From Rhodococcus sp. G-MC3 (GTDB taxonomy: Bacteria > Actinomycetota > Actinomycetes > Mycobacteriales > Mycobacteriaceae): 64,000 nt of DNA. How positions within the stretch are numbered: position 1 is the stretch's first letter; each line of letters begins with the position of its first letter. The notes under the pieces are model-generated. The model was given only the letters and a program-made list of their open reading frames with translations. It did not search any database and was not told the DNA's origin. Shown here piece by piece: positions 38,327-47,595 of this stretch. The stretch lies in NCBI RefSeq assembly GCF_030063335.1, contig NZ_JASISW010000010.1:62001-126000 (forward strand), given 5' to 3'. The translations under genes and the position numbers were made by a program.

Positions 38327-39121
38327 TCAACGCTCGGGGGCGCGAAGCGCGTATTTCGCGGGCGACATCCCGACCATCGCCGTGAAATCCCGCACGAGGT
38401 GTGCCTGATCCGCGTAGTCGAGCTCAGCGGCGAGTGCCGCCCAGTCGACGGTTCCCGACGCCCGTGACGTCGCTTCATGCAGACGGTAGCGACGGATCAC
38501 CCAGGCGGGCCCCAGACCGACGTAGTCCGCGAACAGCCTGTGCAGCGTGCGCACACTCACGTTCAGATGCTCCGCCAGATGTGATGCCCGAGTGAAGGAT
38601 CGGTCTCTCTCCAGCAGCGCCACCGCGTCGGCCACGACGGCGATGTTCGGATCGAGCTCGGCAGGTAGTTCGATGGCATCGAGAAGCAACCCGACGGCTT
38701 GCGCCGAATCCTCCGTTGCGGCGACGCGCTCGCCCGCGAGCGTCCATGCCTGCGGTGCCGGGGCCATCACGTCGACGATGGAACTGACGGGACCGTCCGT
38801 GAACGGGGCGATCCCGCCCGGCTTGAAGCGAATTCCGATTGCCCGACCGGTGCCGGCGAGGCTGCGGTCGAAGCGGGTCTTCTGCGGACCCCACAGTCCA
38901 CTGGTCCGATCTTCGACGACAAAATTCGCGGCGGGGTGCGGGAGCACCGATTGTAGGTAGGGCGGCCGATCACCCCTGTCCCACCGAACCATCCAGATCC
39001 ATGACACGTACGGAGCCAAGTCCTCCGGCGGAGCCCAACGTCGGAAATCGAAGTCTCCGTCGGGTGCCGTGTGCAGCACGCCGCGGGCAGTGTCGAGTCG
39101 CTCTGACGGCAGATCCACCAT
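38327..39121 (-). CDS. AraC-family transcriptional regulator
   Basis: The 264-residue protein has an N-terminal DUF6597-like cupin-type domain (SWIWMVRWDR, SVLPHPAANFVVED). The C-terminal AraC double HTH comprises the first helices VSVRTLHRLFADYVGLGPAW and the second WAALAAELDYADQAHLVRDF, ending VGMSPAKYALR. The start MVDLPSERLD was chosen; a frame open 44 codons upstream encodes Pro/Arg-rich, unlikely sequence. The ligand is unknown. It is divergent from the small membrane protein at 39272, a possible target. Confidence 0.9.
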   Translation of the reverse strand: MVDLPSERLDTARGVLHTAPDGDFDFRRWAPPEDLAPYVSWIWMVRWDRGDRPPYLQSVLPHPAANFVVEDRTSGLWGPQKTRFDRSLAGTGRAIGIRFKPGGIAPFTDGPVSSIVDVMAPAPQAWTLAGERVAATEDSAQAVGLLLDAIELPAELDPNIAVVADAVALLERDRSFTRASHLAEHLNVSVRTLHRLFADYVGLGPAWVIRRYRLHEATSRASGTVDWAALAAELDYADQAHLVRDFTAMVGMSPAKYALRAPER

Positions 39122-39271
39122 GCGTGCAAGCCTGGCACGATTGTCCGATCGACGCTCGGGTGTTTTCCGCAGCTCCGGGGAACGCGTCGGGATACGGGGG
39201 GACTCGTCGGGATCCGGGGGGGACGGGGGTACCAGCTCCGCGTACGGTGACAACCTGGGGAGGTGGACCGA

Positions 39272-39697
39272 ATGACGCTGGGGTTGGACACCAAGGTTTT
39301 ACTGCTGCTCGCCGGGCTGATGCTGCTGTGGGCGCTCGCGCTCGGAGTCTGGAAGTTTCGGCAGATGGCGACGTCGCCGACTGCACTCGCACATCCATAC
39401 GTCGACATCGCGCACCGTGCTGCATTGATGTACTCGTTCGCGACGCTCATTCTGGCTGCGCTGGCAGAGTTCTCGGGGTTGCCGACGGCGGTGAACCTGA
39501 TCGCCGGAGTGGTGGTCGTGGTCTTTTTCGTCGCGGCAATCGGCAGCTATATGGTTCACGGGATCCTCAAGGACACCGACAATCAATTCGAGAACCCGGT
39601 GCACGGGACCCATGCGTTCATGTGGGCGTTGGTGGTCGCCGAGATCGGTGGGACTTCGGTATTGGTCGCGGGATTCGTCGTCGGCCAGTTCTTCTGA
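39272..39697 (+). CDS. Conserved four-helix membrane protein
   Basis: The 141-residue protein has four membrane helices (near 8-26, 48-66, 72-94 and 116-138). Short loops contain ATSPTALAHPYVDIAHRA and ILKDTDNQFENPVHGTH. The histidines and the NPVHGTHAFMWA motif make it look like a small membrane protein of the DUF family found in actinobacteria, but no name is certain. The ATG at 39272 has GGGGAGG about 8 bp upstream, so it is preferred over the GTG nine bases earlier. Its stop is followed by the first copy of the 49-bp palindromic repeat. Confidence 0.7.
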   Translation: MTLGLDTKVLLLLAGLMLLWALALGVWKFRQMATSPTALAHPYVDIAHRAALMYSFATLILAALAEFSGLPTAVNLIAGVVVVVFFVAAIGSYMVHGILKDTDNQFENPVHGTHAFMWALVVAEIGGTSVLVAGFVVGQFF

Positions 39698-39713
39698 CCT
39701 CCTCCCCCTCCCG

Positions 39714-39762
39714 CATGAATGGACCATGGCAACGGCTAGACGGCTTGAATGCGCCATTCATG
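39714..39762. repeat. 49-bp dispersed palindromic element, copy 1
   Basis: The element runs from CATGAATGG to CCATTCATG with the 9-bp centre GGCTAGACG, the reverse complement of the centre in copy 3. Its reverse complement shares the full 20-bp arm CATGAATGGCGCATTCAAGC with copy 2. It lies between two convergent genes and probably ends transcription in both directions. Confidence 0.8.
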
Positions 39763-39781
39763 CCACCGGCCCGGGCCGACA

Positions 39782-41698
39782 TCACCCCACGTGCACATTC
39801 GGCCGACGGTCGATGTCCGGCTCCGCCCGCCGCAACACCTCCCGAGTCACCGGTGCGACCTCGCCGACGCCGATGATCAGGAACCTCAGCAGGTTCACCA
39901 CCGGATTGCCTTCGGACCATTCGAAGTAGGCATCGGGCTTCACACCGGTGGCATCGCGGATCATGAGAAGTACAGCGGCGATGGAGTTCGGCACGGCTGC
40001 GGCGTCGACCCACAGGACCTTGTAATCACCACGTTGACGCCCGTGCACGAGCAGATCCGTCGAAAACTCGGACGCGTCCTTGATGTTGGCTTCCAGGAAC
40101 AGGATTGGATCCTCCTCCGGGATATGACTGTCGGCGCGTTGCTGGGCTTCCTTCGCCGCGTAGGTTTCGATGTCGAGGTGTCGCGAATCGTGACAGACGA
40201 TCTGTATTCTGCCCTGCTTCGCAGCTTCCTCGATGAATTCAAGGGCCTTCTCGTCGAATTCGACTGAAGTGGAACGTAATTCGAACGATCGGGTCACTCT
40301 CGACCAGAACGAGACCACCAAAATCGCCAGGATGAAGAACGATGCGACTTTCACGCCGTCGGGCCGCTCGAAGATGTTGGCCACGGTGGTGTACAAGAAA
40401 ATCACTGCCACAACAGCGAACAGCCAGACCCTCCCCCGTTGACCGCGGCGAGCGGCCGAGAGCGTGACGGCCACCGACGCCGACGTGATGAGGACCAGAA
40501 CGCCCGTCGCATACGCGGCGCTTTGGGCGTCGACGTTGGCCTTGAAGTAAATCGTCACGACGAACGCGATCACCGCGAACACCAGCACCAGGGGCCGCAC
40601 CGCCCGCGCCCACTCCGGTGCCATTCCATACTTGGGCAGATAACGAGGGACCAGATTCAGCAGACCCGCCATCGCCGACGCCCCGGCGAACCACAGAATC
40701 GCGATCGTGCTGACGTCGTAGACAGTGCCGAACACCTCGCCCAGATATTCGTGCGCCAGATACGACAGCGCTCTCCCGTTCGCCTGCCCACCGCCCTCGA
40801 ATTCCTTCTCCGGGATCAGCACGGTGGTAATGATGCTCGAGGTGAGCAGAAATCCACTCATGATCAACGCTGCAGTGGTGAGCAGTCGTTTCGCGCCGCG
40901 GATGCGTCCGGCAAGTTGGTCTTTCGAACCGCCGTCGATCTGCGGCATCACTGCGACGCCGGTTTCGAATCCGGACAGCCCGAGCGCCAACTTCGGGAAC
41001 ACGATCAGGGCGACGGCAATCATCATCAACGGGTTGCTGTGTTCGGCCGTGAGAGCGTTTCGCCAGTCGGTCACGAGCGACGGCGCCTGCGCGATCTCCC
41101 AGAAACCCACAACCACGACAACGAGATTGAGCGCCAGGAACGACCCGACGAGGGTGACGGCGATACTGATCGCTTCGGTGAACCCTTTGAGAAACACAGC
41201 AGTCAACAGAGCGAGAAGCACCAGCGTGATGATCACCTGAGCGCTACCCAAACTGGCTGGAGCAAAAGGATTCTCGATAACATGCGCCGATGCGTCAGCC
41301 GCCGAGAGCGTCATCGTGATGAGAAAATCGGTGGCGGCGAACCCGAGCAGAACGAGCACGAACAGCTTTCCGCCCCACTTGGGCATCAGCTTCTCGAGCA
41401 TCGCGATCGATCCCTCGCCGTTTGGACTCTCCCGAGCCACGCGCCGGTACACCGGGAGCGCACCGAACAGCGTCAACAGAATCAACACGACGGTCGCCAG
41501 CGGCGCCAACGTACCCGCAGCCAACGCCGCGATCCCTGGTTGATAGCCGAGCGTCGAGAAGTAGTCGACACCCGTCAGGCACATCACCTTCCACCACGGA
41601 TGAGTGTGCTCGACCTTTGTGGGCTTTCGATATGGGCCGAGATGGCCTGACGGCTGCTCGGTGATGTCACTCAGGAGCCACGACCGCAGACGCACCAT
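39782..41698 (-). CDS. APC-superfamily permease with C-terminal cytoplasmic domain
   Basis: The 638-residue protein has about twelve membrane helices and a soluble C-terminal region of about 180 residues. The first helix carries [20 protein letters not shown], and the conserved unwound-helix region includes [16 protein letters not shown]. This is the APC fold of amino-acid and K+ importers such as KimA-type proteins; substrate is not assignable. The C-terminal part ([27 protein letters not shown]) may be regulatory. The start MVRLRSWLL was chosen because a longer one would overlap the divergent flavoprotein gene. It is divergent from that gene across 52 bp. Confidence 0.85.
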   Translation of the reverse strand: MVRLRSWLLSDITEQPSGHLGPYRKPTKVEHTHPWWKVMCLTGVDYFSTLGYQPGIAALAAGTLAPLATVVLILLTLFGALPVYRRVARESPNGEGSIAMLEKLMPKWGGKLFVLVLLGFAATDFLITMTLSAADASAHVIENPFAPASLGSAQVIITLVLLALLTAVFLKGFTEAISIAVTLVGSFLALNLVVVVVGFWEIAQAPSLVTDWRNALTAEHSNPLMMIAVALIVFPKLALGLSGFETGVAVMPQIDGGSKDQLAGRIRGAKRLLTTAALIMSGFLLTSSIITTVLIPEKEFEGGGQANGRALSYLAHEYLGEVFGTVYDVSTIAILWFAGASAMAGLLNLVPRYLPKYGMAPEWARAVRPLVLVFAVIAFVVTIYFKANVDAQSAAYATGVLVLITSASVAVTLSAARRGQRGRVWLFAVVAVIFLYTTVANIFERPDGVKVASFFILAILVVSFWSRVTRSFELRSTSVEFDEKALEFIEEAAKQGRIQIVCHDSRHLDIETYAAKEAQQRADSHIPEEDPILFLEANIKDASEFSTDLLVHGRQRGDYKVLWVDAAAVPNSIAAVLLMIRDATGVKPDAYFEWSEGNPVVNLLRFLIIGVGEVAPVTREVLRRAEPDIDRRPNVHVG

Positions 41699-41750
41699 CA
41701 GCAGAGCGTAAACCCCTACGCGACTTCGCAGCGCAACTACTGTTGGACCC

Positions 41751-43001
41751 ATGACTCACGTGGTGATAGCAGGTGCCGGACTTGCCGGAATTGCATGTGC
41801 GAACGAACTGGGACGCAAAGGCGTTGACGTCACGATCGTCGATCGCAACGACTACCACCAGTTCCAGCCTCTGCTCTATCAGGTCGCTACCTCTCAGCTC
41901 CCCGCCGAAGATGTGGCCAGGCCACTGGCCTCGATCTTCGAGCGCATGGACTCGGTGCGCGTCGTACAGGCCGAGATCACCGACCTCGATTTCACCGAAC
42001 GGTGCTTGACTGCAGGCGGCGAGAAGATCTCAGGCGATCACTTCGTTCTCTCGGCAGGCGCAACCGCCAACTTCTTCGGCACTCCGGGCGCCGAAGAGTT
42101 CTCGTTCCCGCTGTACTCCGTCGCCGACGCCGAGACTCTCCGCCACCACGTCAGCGAGGTGCTTCGCGGTGAGCACGACCCACTGGACGTCGTCATCGTC
42201 GGCGGCGGACCGACCGGCGTCGAGACCGCAGGCGCTTTCGCGGAGTTGTTCACTGCCCTCCGCAAGATGAATCACCCGGGCGGTCGGGGTGAGGCGTGGC
42301 TCGTCAATCACGGTCCGGCACTGCTCGCGCCGTTCAGCGACAAGTCGCACGAGTACGCGCACAACAAACTTGTCCAGCACGGAGCGAAGGTACGGCTCGG
42401 TGTCGGCGTGACGTCCGTCGATGCCGACGGAGTGGCGCTGAGCGATGGATCGCGCATCGCCTCGCACACCGTCATCTGGGCGGGCGGCGAGTCGGCGTCA
42501 CCGATCGCCTCGAGCGGGCAGGCAAAGCCGGGGCACGGCGGACGCATCGACGTGCTCGCGGATCTGACGGTCTCCACGTTCGACGAGGTGTACGCCGTCG
42601 GCGACGTCGCCAATATTCCGGGGGCCGACGGTAAAACCCTGCCGCAGTTGGGGTCCGTCGCGCAGCAGGCCGGGTTGTGGACGGCGCACAACATTCTGCT
42701 GACCGAAGCGGGCAAACCGAAGAAACCCTTCGCCTACAAGGACAAGGGCATCATGGCGATGATCGGACGCGGTGCCGCCGTCGCCGAGGTGGGTCCGCAC
42801 CACCATCAAGTCGAAGGCCCACTTGCGTTCGCGGCCTGGCTCGGCGTCCACGCGGCCCTGCTCAGCGGCGCGCACAGCAAGGTCGACGCGTTCCTGTCCT
42901 GGGCGTGGGATTACTTCGACAGCGACCACTCGGCCATCGTCGAGTGCTACGGGGATCCCAAGCGGATCGCGTGGTCCGACGACGTCAAACCCACGCTGTA
43001 G
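41751..43001 (+). CDS. NAD(P)/FAD-dependent oxidoreductase, NDH-2-like
   Basis: The 416-residue flavoprotein has the FAD dinucleotide motif [17 protein letters not shown] at the N-terminus, the NADH motif [17 protein letters not shown] at about 145-161 and the FAD-ribityl motif [12 protein letters not shown]. The segment [18 protein letters not shown] matches the quinone-site helix of type II NADH dehydrogenases. It probably oxidises NADH and reduces menaquinone, or acts as a related sulfide- or carotenoid-type reductase. No C-terminal membrane anchor is obvious, though hydrophobic helices near 370-395 could associate with the membrane. It converges on serS across the first copy of a second palindrome family. 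Confidence 0.88.
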   Translation: MTHVVIAGAGLAGIACANELGRKGVDVTIVDRNDYHQFQPLLYQVATSQLPAEDVARPLASIFERMDSVRVVQAEITDLDFTERCLTAGGEKISGDHFVLSAGATANFFGTPGAEEFSFPLYSVADAETLRHHVSEVLRGEHDPLDVVIVGGGPTGVETAGAFAELFTALRKMNHPGGRGEAWLVNHGPALLAPFSDKSHEYAHNKLVQHGAKVRLGVGVTSVDADGVALSDGSRIASHTVIWAGGESASPIASSGQAKPGHGGRIDVLADLTVSTFDEVYAVGDVANIPGADGKTLPQLGSVAQQAGLWTAHNILLTEAGKPKKPFAYKDKGIMAMIGRGAAVAEVGPHHHQVEGPLAFAAWLGVHAALLSGAHSKVDAFLSWAWDYFDSDHSAIVECYGDPKRIAWSDDVKPTL

Positions 43002-43008
43002 GCGACTT

Positions 43009-43058
43009 CGTATGTGCGCGAAAATACGTCGCAGGAGACGTATTTCCGCTCACGTGCG
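43009..43058. repeat. ~50-bp dispersed palindrome family B, copy 1
   Basis: The core arms AAAATACGTC and GACGTATTT flank the 6-nt loop GCAGGA, and pairing extends outward to 18 of 22 positions. The element ends next to the serS stop and lies between convergent genes. It shares the core and loop with the copy at 58883-58934. Confidence 0.75.
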
Positions 43059-44312
43059 TCAGCGCAAAACGTCCGTCCCGACGAACGGAACGAGGGCCTC
43101 GGGGACCCGCACGGTGCCGTCGGCCTGCTGGTGATTCTCGAGGATCGCAACGATCCACCGCGTTGTGGCGAGAGTGCCGTTGAGGGTTGCGGCGATCTGC
43201 GGCTTGTTGTTCTCGTCGCGGTACCGAACACCCAGGCGGCGCGCTTGGAACGTGGTGCAGTTCGACGTGGACGTCAACTCGCGGTACGCATTCTGCGTCG
43301 GAACCCACGCTTCGCAGTCGAACTTACGTGCTGCCGAGGATCCGAGATCGCCGCCGGCGACGTCGATGATTCGATACGGAAGCTCTACCGCAGCAAGCAT
43401 TTCCCGTTCGAATTCGAGCAACTTCTTGTGCTCGGCCGCTGCGTCCTCGGGCTTGATGTAGGAGAACATCTCGATCTTGTCGAACTGATGGACGCGAATG
43501 ATGCCGCGGGTGTCCTTGCCGTAGCTGCCGGCCTCGCGCCGGAAGCACGACGACCATCCCGCGTAGCGCTTCGGGCCGTCGGACAGGTCGATGATCTCGC
43601 CCGAGTGATACCCGGCCAGCGCGACCTCAGAAGTTCCGACGAGGTAGAGATCGTCCGCTTCGAGTCGGTAGATCTCGTCGGCGTGGGCGCCGAGGAAGCC
43701 GGTTCCCGCCATGATCTCGGGACGAACCAGGACCGGCGGGATCATCATCGTGAAACCGTTCTTGACGGCCTTCTGCGCGGCGAGCTGGAGCATCCCCTGC
43801 TGCAGGAGAGCGCCGTAACCGGTCATGAAGTAGAACCGCGAACCCGATACCTTGGCGCCGCGTTCCATGTCGATCAGGTTCAGCGATTCACCGAGCTCGA
43901 GGTGATCTTTCGGCTCGAAGTCGAACGTCGGGATCTCGCCGACGGTCTCGAGCAGCACGAAATCTTGTTCGCCGCCTGCGGGAGCGCCTTCTTGCACGAT
44001 GTTCGACAGGGCACGCTGAGCGACGTCGAGCGCAGCGTCGGCCGCGTTCTGGGTCACCTCGGCCGCCTTGACCTGCGCGGCCAGTTCGGACGCACCGGCA
44101 AGCAGCGCCGGACGGTCCTCGGGAGACGCTTTGCCGACCTTCTTGCCAAGTGCCTTCTGCTCGGCGCGAAGCTGATCCCCGGCCAACACCGCGGCGCGAC
44201 GAGAGGAATCGGCCTCGAGCAGCACGTCGACAAGACCGGGGTCTTCGCCGCGGGTGCGTTGCGAAGCACGGACAACGTCAGGGTTTTCGCGGAGGAACTT
44301 GAGGTCGATCAC
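43059..44312 (-). CDS. serS: Seryl-tRNA synthetase
   Basis: The 417-residue class II aminoacyl-tRNA synthetase charges tRNA-Ser and tRNA-Sec-type acceptors with serine. An N-terminal coiled-coil arm (about 25-110; [16 protein letters not shown]) precedes the catalytic domain. The motifs are [14 protein letters not shown], motif 2 [20 protein letters not shown] and motif 3 [18 protein letters not shown], in the form usual for actinobacteria. The start is GTG with AAGG upstream. Order with the following septum and zincin genes matches Rv3834c-Rv3836, an anchor for conserved synteny. Confidence 0.97.
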   Translation of the reverse strand: MIDLKFLRENPDVVRASQRTRGEDPGLVDVLLEADSSRRAAVLAGDQLRAEQKALGKKVGKASPEDRPALLAGASELAAQVKAAEVTQNAADAALDVAQRALSNIVQEGAPAGGEQDFVLLETVGEIPTFDFEPKDHLELGESLNLIDMERGAKVSGSRFYFMTGYGALLQQGMLQLAAQKAVKNGFTMMIPPVLVRPEIMAGTGFLGAHADEIYRLEADDLYLVGTSEVALAGYHSGEIIDLSDGPKRYAGWSSCFRREAGSYGKDTRGIIRVHQFDKIEMFSYIKPEDAAAEHKKLLEFEREMLAAVELPYRIIDVAGGDLGSSAARKFDCEAWVPTQNAYRELTSTSNCTTFQARRLGVRYRDENNKPQIAATLNGTLATTRWIVAILENHQQADGTVRVPEALVPFVGTDVLR

Positions 44313-44323
44313 GGGACGAAACC

Positions 44324-44716
44324 TTACTTGTCGAGCAACCCCAGGTAGTCCTCGCGTCCGAACATGCGAGCTGCATCGATCGCCGACGGGTGCCCGCCGC
44401 TCGGGTCGGCGCCGCCGTCGACGAGTGCCTTCACCACATCGTCCTCGCCTTTGAACACGGCTCCGGCGAGCGGCGTCTGACCCTTGTCGTTCGCTCGATT
44501 GACATCCGCACCAGCCTCGACCAGCGCACGAACCGTCTCCGCATGCCCGTGATAGGCAGCGAGCATCACGAGGGTGTCACCCGATTCGTTGTTCAGATCC
44601 ACTGGAACGCCCGCCTCCAGATACGCGCGCAGCGGCTCGGTGTCGCCGGTGCGAGCCATCGTGAACAACCGTCCAGCAAGCTCTGCAAGAGACTGGTCAT
44701 CTTGTGGGGCCGTCAT
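44324..44716 (-). CDS. Ankyrin-repeat protein
   Basis: The 130-residue protein contains about three ankyrin repeats. The second and third are clearest: [20 protein letters not shown] and [20 protein letters not shown], ending [20 protein letters not shown]. No signal peptide is seen, so it is a cytoplasmic binding protein. Its partner is unknown. It lies 11 bp upstream of serS in the same direction and is likely co-transcribed with it. The ATG is divergent from the septum-formation gene with only 34 bp between. Confidence 0.88.
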   Translation of the reverse strand: MTAPQDDQSLAELAGRLFTMARTGDTEPLRAYLEAGVPVDLNNESGDTLVMLAAYHGHAETVRALVEAGADVNRANDKGQTPLAGAVFKGEDDVVKALVDGGADPSGGHPSAIDAARMFGREDYLGLLDK

Positions 44717-44750
44717 AAGTAAAGAACATACTCGGGCACAATGGAAGGCG

Positions 44751-45821
44751 ATGTCTGCAAGCAAGCCCGAGAAGAAGAACCAACGCACGGTCTCCGCGCA
44801 CGTCGCGCGTCGAGGACTCGCGCTGGTCGCTGTCGGCGCGGTAGCTGCCGCGGCCGTCACTGCCTTCGTATCGGGCGGCTTCTCCCAGCCGGAGAAGATC
44901 GCGACCCATTCGGTGGCCGGTCCGGCGACGGACGGACCGGTGACAGCGAAGACGTTCGGGTCGGCAGATCCCGGCACCTGCCTGAACTGGACGCCGACAG
45001 ACGACCCCGAGACCGACCGGCAGGATCTCGCCGAGGTGTCCTGCGCCAATCCCCATCGCTTCGAAGTCGCACTCGACGTCGACATGAGCACCTACCCTGG
45101 CATCGAGTTCGCCAAAGGATCCGCATACCCGGGAGCACTGCGATTCAGCGAGTTGCGCGACGAGCATTGCACCGAGGCCGTCGACGACTACCTGGGAACG
45201 AAGTTCGATCCGAACGGCAAATTCAGCGTTGGCCTGATGTTCCCCAGCCAGTCCGGTTGGGCGTCGGGAGAGCGGACGCTGCGCTGCGGCATTCAGGAGT
45301 CGGCCAACACCGGAATACCCCAGGAAATGACCGGGTCCGTCCTCGACCAGGATCAATCGAATGTCTGGGATGTAGGAACATGCGTCGGCATCAACCAGAA
45401 CGTGCCTGCTGACCCTGTCGAGTGCAGCCAGGCGCACGCATTCGAAGTTGCGTCGATCATCGATCTCCAGCAGCGGTTTCCCACCGGCATCCCCAGTGAA
45501 GCCGATCAGGACAGCTACCTGGAACAGGTCTGCACCGACGCGGTCACCGCGTACCTCGGCTCCGACACCGCACTCCGCGACAAGACACTGACGATGTTCT
45601 GGAACACCATCGACGTCACCAGCTGGCTCGCCGGTAGCCGCCAGGTGAGCTGCTCGATCGGCAAGGAACTCGACGAGGGTGGTTTCGCCACCATCACCGG
45701 CAGCGCGAAGGGCGACATCCTCATCAACGGTCAGCCGCCGGCGCCTCCGCCCGCGGCGCCGGACGGCAGAGCACTACCCACCCCGCTGCCGGGAGCAGCC
45801 CCGATCACCACGGGAGGGTGA
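44751..45821 (+). CDS. Septum-formation family protein (Rv3835-like)
   Basis: The 356-residue protein has a short cytoplasmic tail, one membrane helix (about 20-42) and an outside domain. Two tandem septum_form repeats are visible, each with paired cysteines and an H-x-FEVA motif: CLNWTPTDD to SCANPHRFEVALDVD, then CVGINQNVPADPVECSQAHA to FEVASIIDL. A Pro/Ala tail ends the protein. The ATG has GGAAGG upstream. Location after serS matches Rv3835. The name rests on a family link to septation; the biochemical role is unknown. Confidence 0.88.
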   Translation: MSASKPEKKNQRTVSAHVARRGLALVAVGAVAAAAVTAFVSGGFSQPEKIATHSVAGPATDGPVTAKTFGSADPGTCLNWTPTDDPETDRQDLAEVSCANPHRFEVALDVDMSTYPGIEFAKGSAYPGALRFSELRDEHCTEAVDDYLGTKFDPNGKFSVGLMFPSQSGWASGERTLRCGIQESANTGIPQEMTGSVLDQDQSNVWDVGTCVGINQNVPADPVECSQAHAFEVASIIDLQQRFPTGIPSEADQDSYLEQVCTDAVTAYLGSDTALRDKTLTMFWNTIDVTSWLAGSRQVSCSIGKELDEGGFATITGSAKGDILINGQPPAPPPAAPDGRALPTPLPGAAPITTGG

Positions 45822-45834
45822 CATCCCCACCGAC

Positions 45835-46167
45835 ATGAGCCGCGCCGAGTTCGAAAACGCCGTCGGCGACGCACTCGACACCCTTCCCACCGACATCACC
45901 GACCACATGGACAATGTTGTGGTCCTCGTCGAAGAAGAGCACCCGACCGAGGACATCCTCGGCCTGTACGAAGGGGTCGCGCTGACCGATCGTTACGAGT
46001 ACAGCGGTCACCTACCCGACGTCATCACCATCTACCGCAAACCGATCCTCGAGATGGTCGACGACGAGTCCACCGCCAAGCGGGAAATTGCCATCACCGT
46101 CGCGCACGAGGTGGGTCATCATTTCGGCATCGACGACGAGCGGTTACACGAACTCGGGTTCGGCTAG
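45835..46167 (+). CDS. Minimal zincin-type metallopeptidase (Rv3836-like)
   Basis: The 110-residue protein has the zinc motif AHEVGHHFGIDD near its C-terminus (HExxH plus a downstream Asp), typical of the small PF06262 zincin-like family. The segment HMDNVVVLVEEEHP and the AKREIAITVAHE lead-in fit the family. It begins 14 bp after the septum gene stop, so the two are coupled; the ATG MSRAEFENAV was chosen over longer frames that run inside the upstream gene. The substrate is unknown. Confidence 0.88.
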   Translation: MSRAEFENAVGDALDTLPTDITDHMDNVVVLVEEEHPTEDILGLYEGVALTDRYEYSGHLPDVITIYRKPILEMVDDESTAKREIAITVAHEVGHHFGIDDERLHELGFG

Positions 46168-46224
46168 GGCTTCGGCTGCTCAGGTTTTCGGCAGCTCAGA
46201 ATTTTTGGCCGCCCAGGTTTTCGG

Positions 46225-46273
46225 CATGAATGGCGCATTCAAGCCGTCTGACCGTTGCGATGGCCCATTGATG
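46225..46273. repeat. 49-bp dispersed palindromic element, copy 2
   Basis: The left arm CATGAATGGCGCATTCAAGC is identical to the reverse-complemented arm of copy 1. The centre is CGTCTGACC and the right arm is diverged (GTTGCGATGGCCCATTGATG). It lies 26 bp from copy 3 between convergent genes. Confidence 0.8.
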
Positions 46274-46298
46274 CCGGACGCGGGCCCGCCCCCGAACG

Positions 46299-46347
46299 CA
46301 TGAATGGACCATCACAACCGTCTAGCCGTTGTGATGGTCCATTCATG
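46299..46347. repeat. 49-bp dispersed palindromic element, copy 3 (perfect)
   Basis: Arms CATGAATGGACCATCACAAC and GTTGTGATGGTCCATTCATG pair at all 20 positions around the centre CGTCTAGCC. It is the most symmetric copy and the best terminator candidate for the zincin gene (plus) and cbtA (minus). Confidence 0.85.
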
Positions 46348-46368
46348 CCCAAAGAGCGCTGCCAGAAC

Positions 46369-47184
46369 TTACGCAGCGACCGAAACCGACTGCCGCGACG
46401 CCTGAGCTTTCACGGCCACCCGATCGGTGAGGTAGGCGAACACCAGCCCGAGTGCTAGCCACAGCGTTGCCTGGGTGGCGAGGGAGGACAGCCGGAACTC
46501 CCACAGCAGGGTCGCCGGGAAGTCCTCTCCCACCTCGTTGATGCTGGGGAGCAGGACGTAACCGAGCCCGGCGATCACCAGGAATGAGACAACGGGTGCT
46601 GCCACGCTGAGCGCGAGCGAGTGTTGTCTGGCGACGAGCTTGCTCACGTAGATCCCCACCGCGACGGCGACGAGCCCGAGAACGACGGTTGCCAGCCATA
46701 GCCAGGTTCGCTGGTTGATCGTGTCCGGATCGCCGACGGCAGGCGGGTTGGCCGGGTATTTGAAGAACGGGACAGCTTCGATCGCGACCCAACCGAGGAC
46801 GCCGGCAGTCAGTGCAAGCGCCGATCCGGACAACGCAGTGAACCGTCGGGAATAGTGCAGAACTGTCGCGAAGATGGCACCGAGTGCGAGCCCGGCCAAA
46901 GCGGTGGCGAGGAACAGTCCGCCGCGCTGGCCGTCTCGGCTGACGAGTGACGCTTCATCGCCGTGCGAGTGCGTACCGGCCGCTTCCGCCGAGTGTTCGG
47001 CGGCGCCTGCGGCCTCTTCGATCGCAATGGCGGAGTCGATGTGCGGCTCCCCGATGGTGAACGCGACAGCACCTGCGAGCAGGCCCGCGATCAAACCGGC
47101 GAGCAGCCCGCGAAGAAGTAGCTGAACGAACGTGCCCTGGAGCCCCGCGACCGTTTTGCCCGGCATTGCGTTGGTCAGTGGCAT
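46369..47184 (-). CDS. cbtA: Cobalt transporter subunit CbtA
   Basis: The 271-residue protein has about five to six membrane helices. The first resembles the CbtA start (RGLLAGLIAGLLAGAVAF) and is followed by a loop with GEPHIDSAIAIEEA and a His/Glu-rich stretch (HSHGDEASL) that may bind metal. CbtA and CbtB together are proposed cobalt importers for cobalamin synthesis. The start overlaps the cbtB stop by 10 bp, so the two are coupled, and both are under a cobalamin riboswitch upstream of cbtB. Confidence 0.9.
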   Translation of the reverse strand: MPLTNAMPGKTVAGLQGTFVQLLLRGLLAGLIAGLLAGAVAFTIGEPHIDSAIAIEEAAGAAEHSAEAAGTHSHGDEASLVSRDGQRGGLFLATALAGLALGAIFATVLHYSRRFTALSGSALALTAGVLGWVAIEAVPFFKYPANPPAVGDPDTINQRTWLWLATVVLGLVAVAVGIYVSKLVARQHSLALSVAAPVVSFLVIAGLGYVLLPSINEVGEDFPATLLWEFRLSSLATQATLWLALGLVFAYLTDRVAVKAQASRQSVSVAA

Positions 47185-47369
47185 GGGAGACCCAGCAGAT
47201 GGCGTCCGTCGTGCATCAATTCGTGCATGTACATCCCGCTGCGCGAGATGGCACCCTGATCGAAGCCGACCAGGTACAGCACGAGGAATGCGAGCAGAAC
47301 GACCGCGGCCACAGCGAGGGCGAGGGCCGCCGACTCGGTGACGTTGCTGGGCTGAGAGATTGTTGCCAT
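47175..47369 (-). CDS. cbtB: Cobalt transporter subunit CbtB
   Basis: The 64-residue protein has one membrane helix (ALAVAAVVLLAFLVLYLVGF) and the CbtB C-terminal histidine motif MYMHELMHDGRHLLGLPCH, presumably a metal-binding tail. The ATG has GGAGG about 10 bp upstream. It is the first gene after the cobalamin riboswitch and overlaps cbtA. Small size and motif make the family call firm. Confidence 0.92.
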   Translation of the reverse strand: MATISQPSNVTESAALALAVAAVVLLAFLVLYLVGFDQGAISRSGMYMHELMHDGRHLLGLPCH

Positions 47370-47404
47370 TTCGGTGTTGCCTCCTGGGATTGTGCGTCCC
47401 TTAG

Positions 47405-47550
47405 AAACGTCAGCGGCACATGAGTTTTCTGGCTCTCGGGATGTATTCCGATCACAGTGGCGCAACCGCTCCGGATTTGCACCGGATTACCTGCACATGT
47501 CGCACTTACCAGCGAACTGTGGCACCCGCCTCGTGGTGCTGTCAATCGCA
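47405..47550 (-). ncRNA. Cobalamin riboswitch upstream of cbtB
   Basis: The minus-strand leader contains the classic B12-riboswitch core: GGTGCAAATCCGG (47471-47483), GCGCCACTGT (around 47454-47463) and a B12-box-like GAGCCAGAAAACTC (around 47421-47434), followed by the cbtB ribosome binding site. High cobalamin should shut off cbtBA expression. The exact 5-prime end is not defined. Confidence 0.9.
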
Positions 47551-47595
47551 AGCAGAGTGACCCGCAACTAGAGTCACCGGGATGCGGAGCATCTC

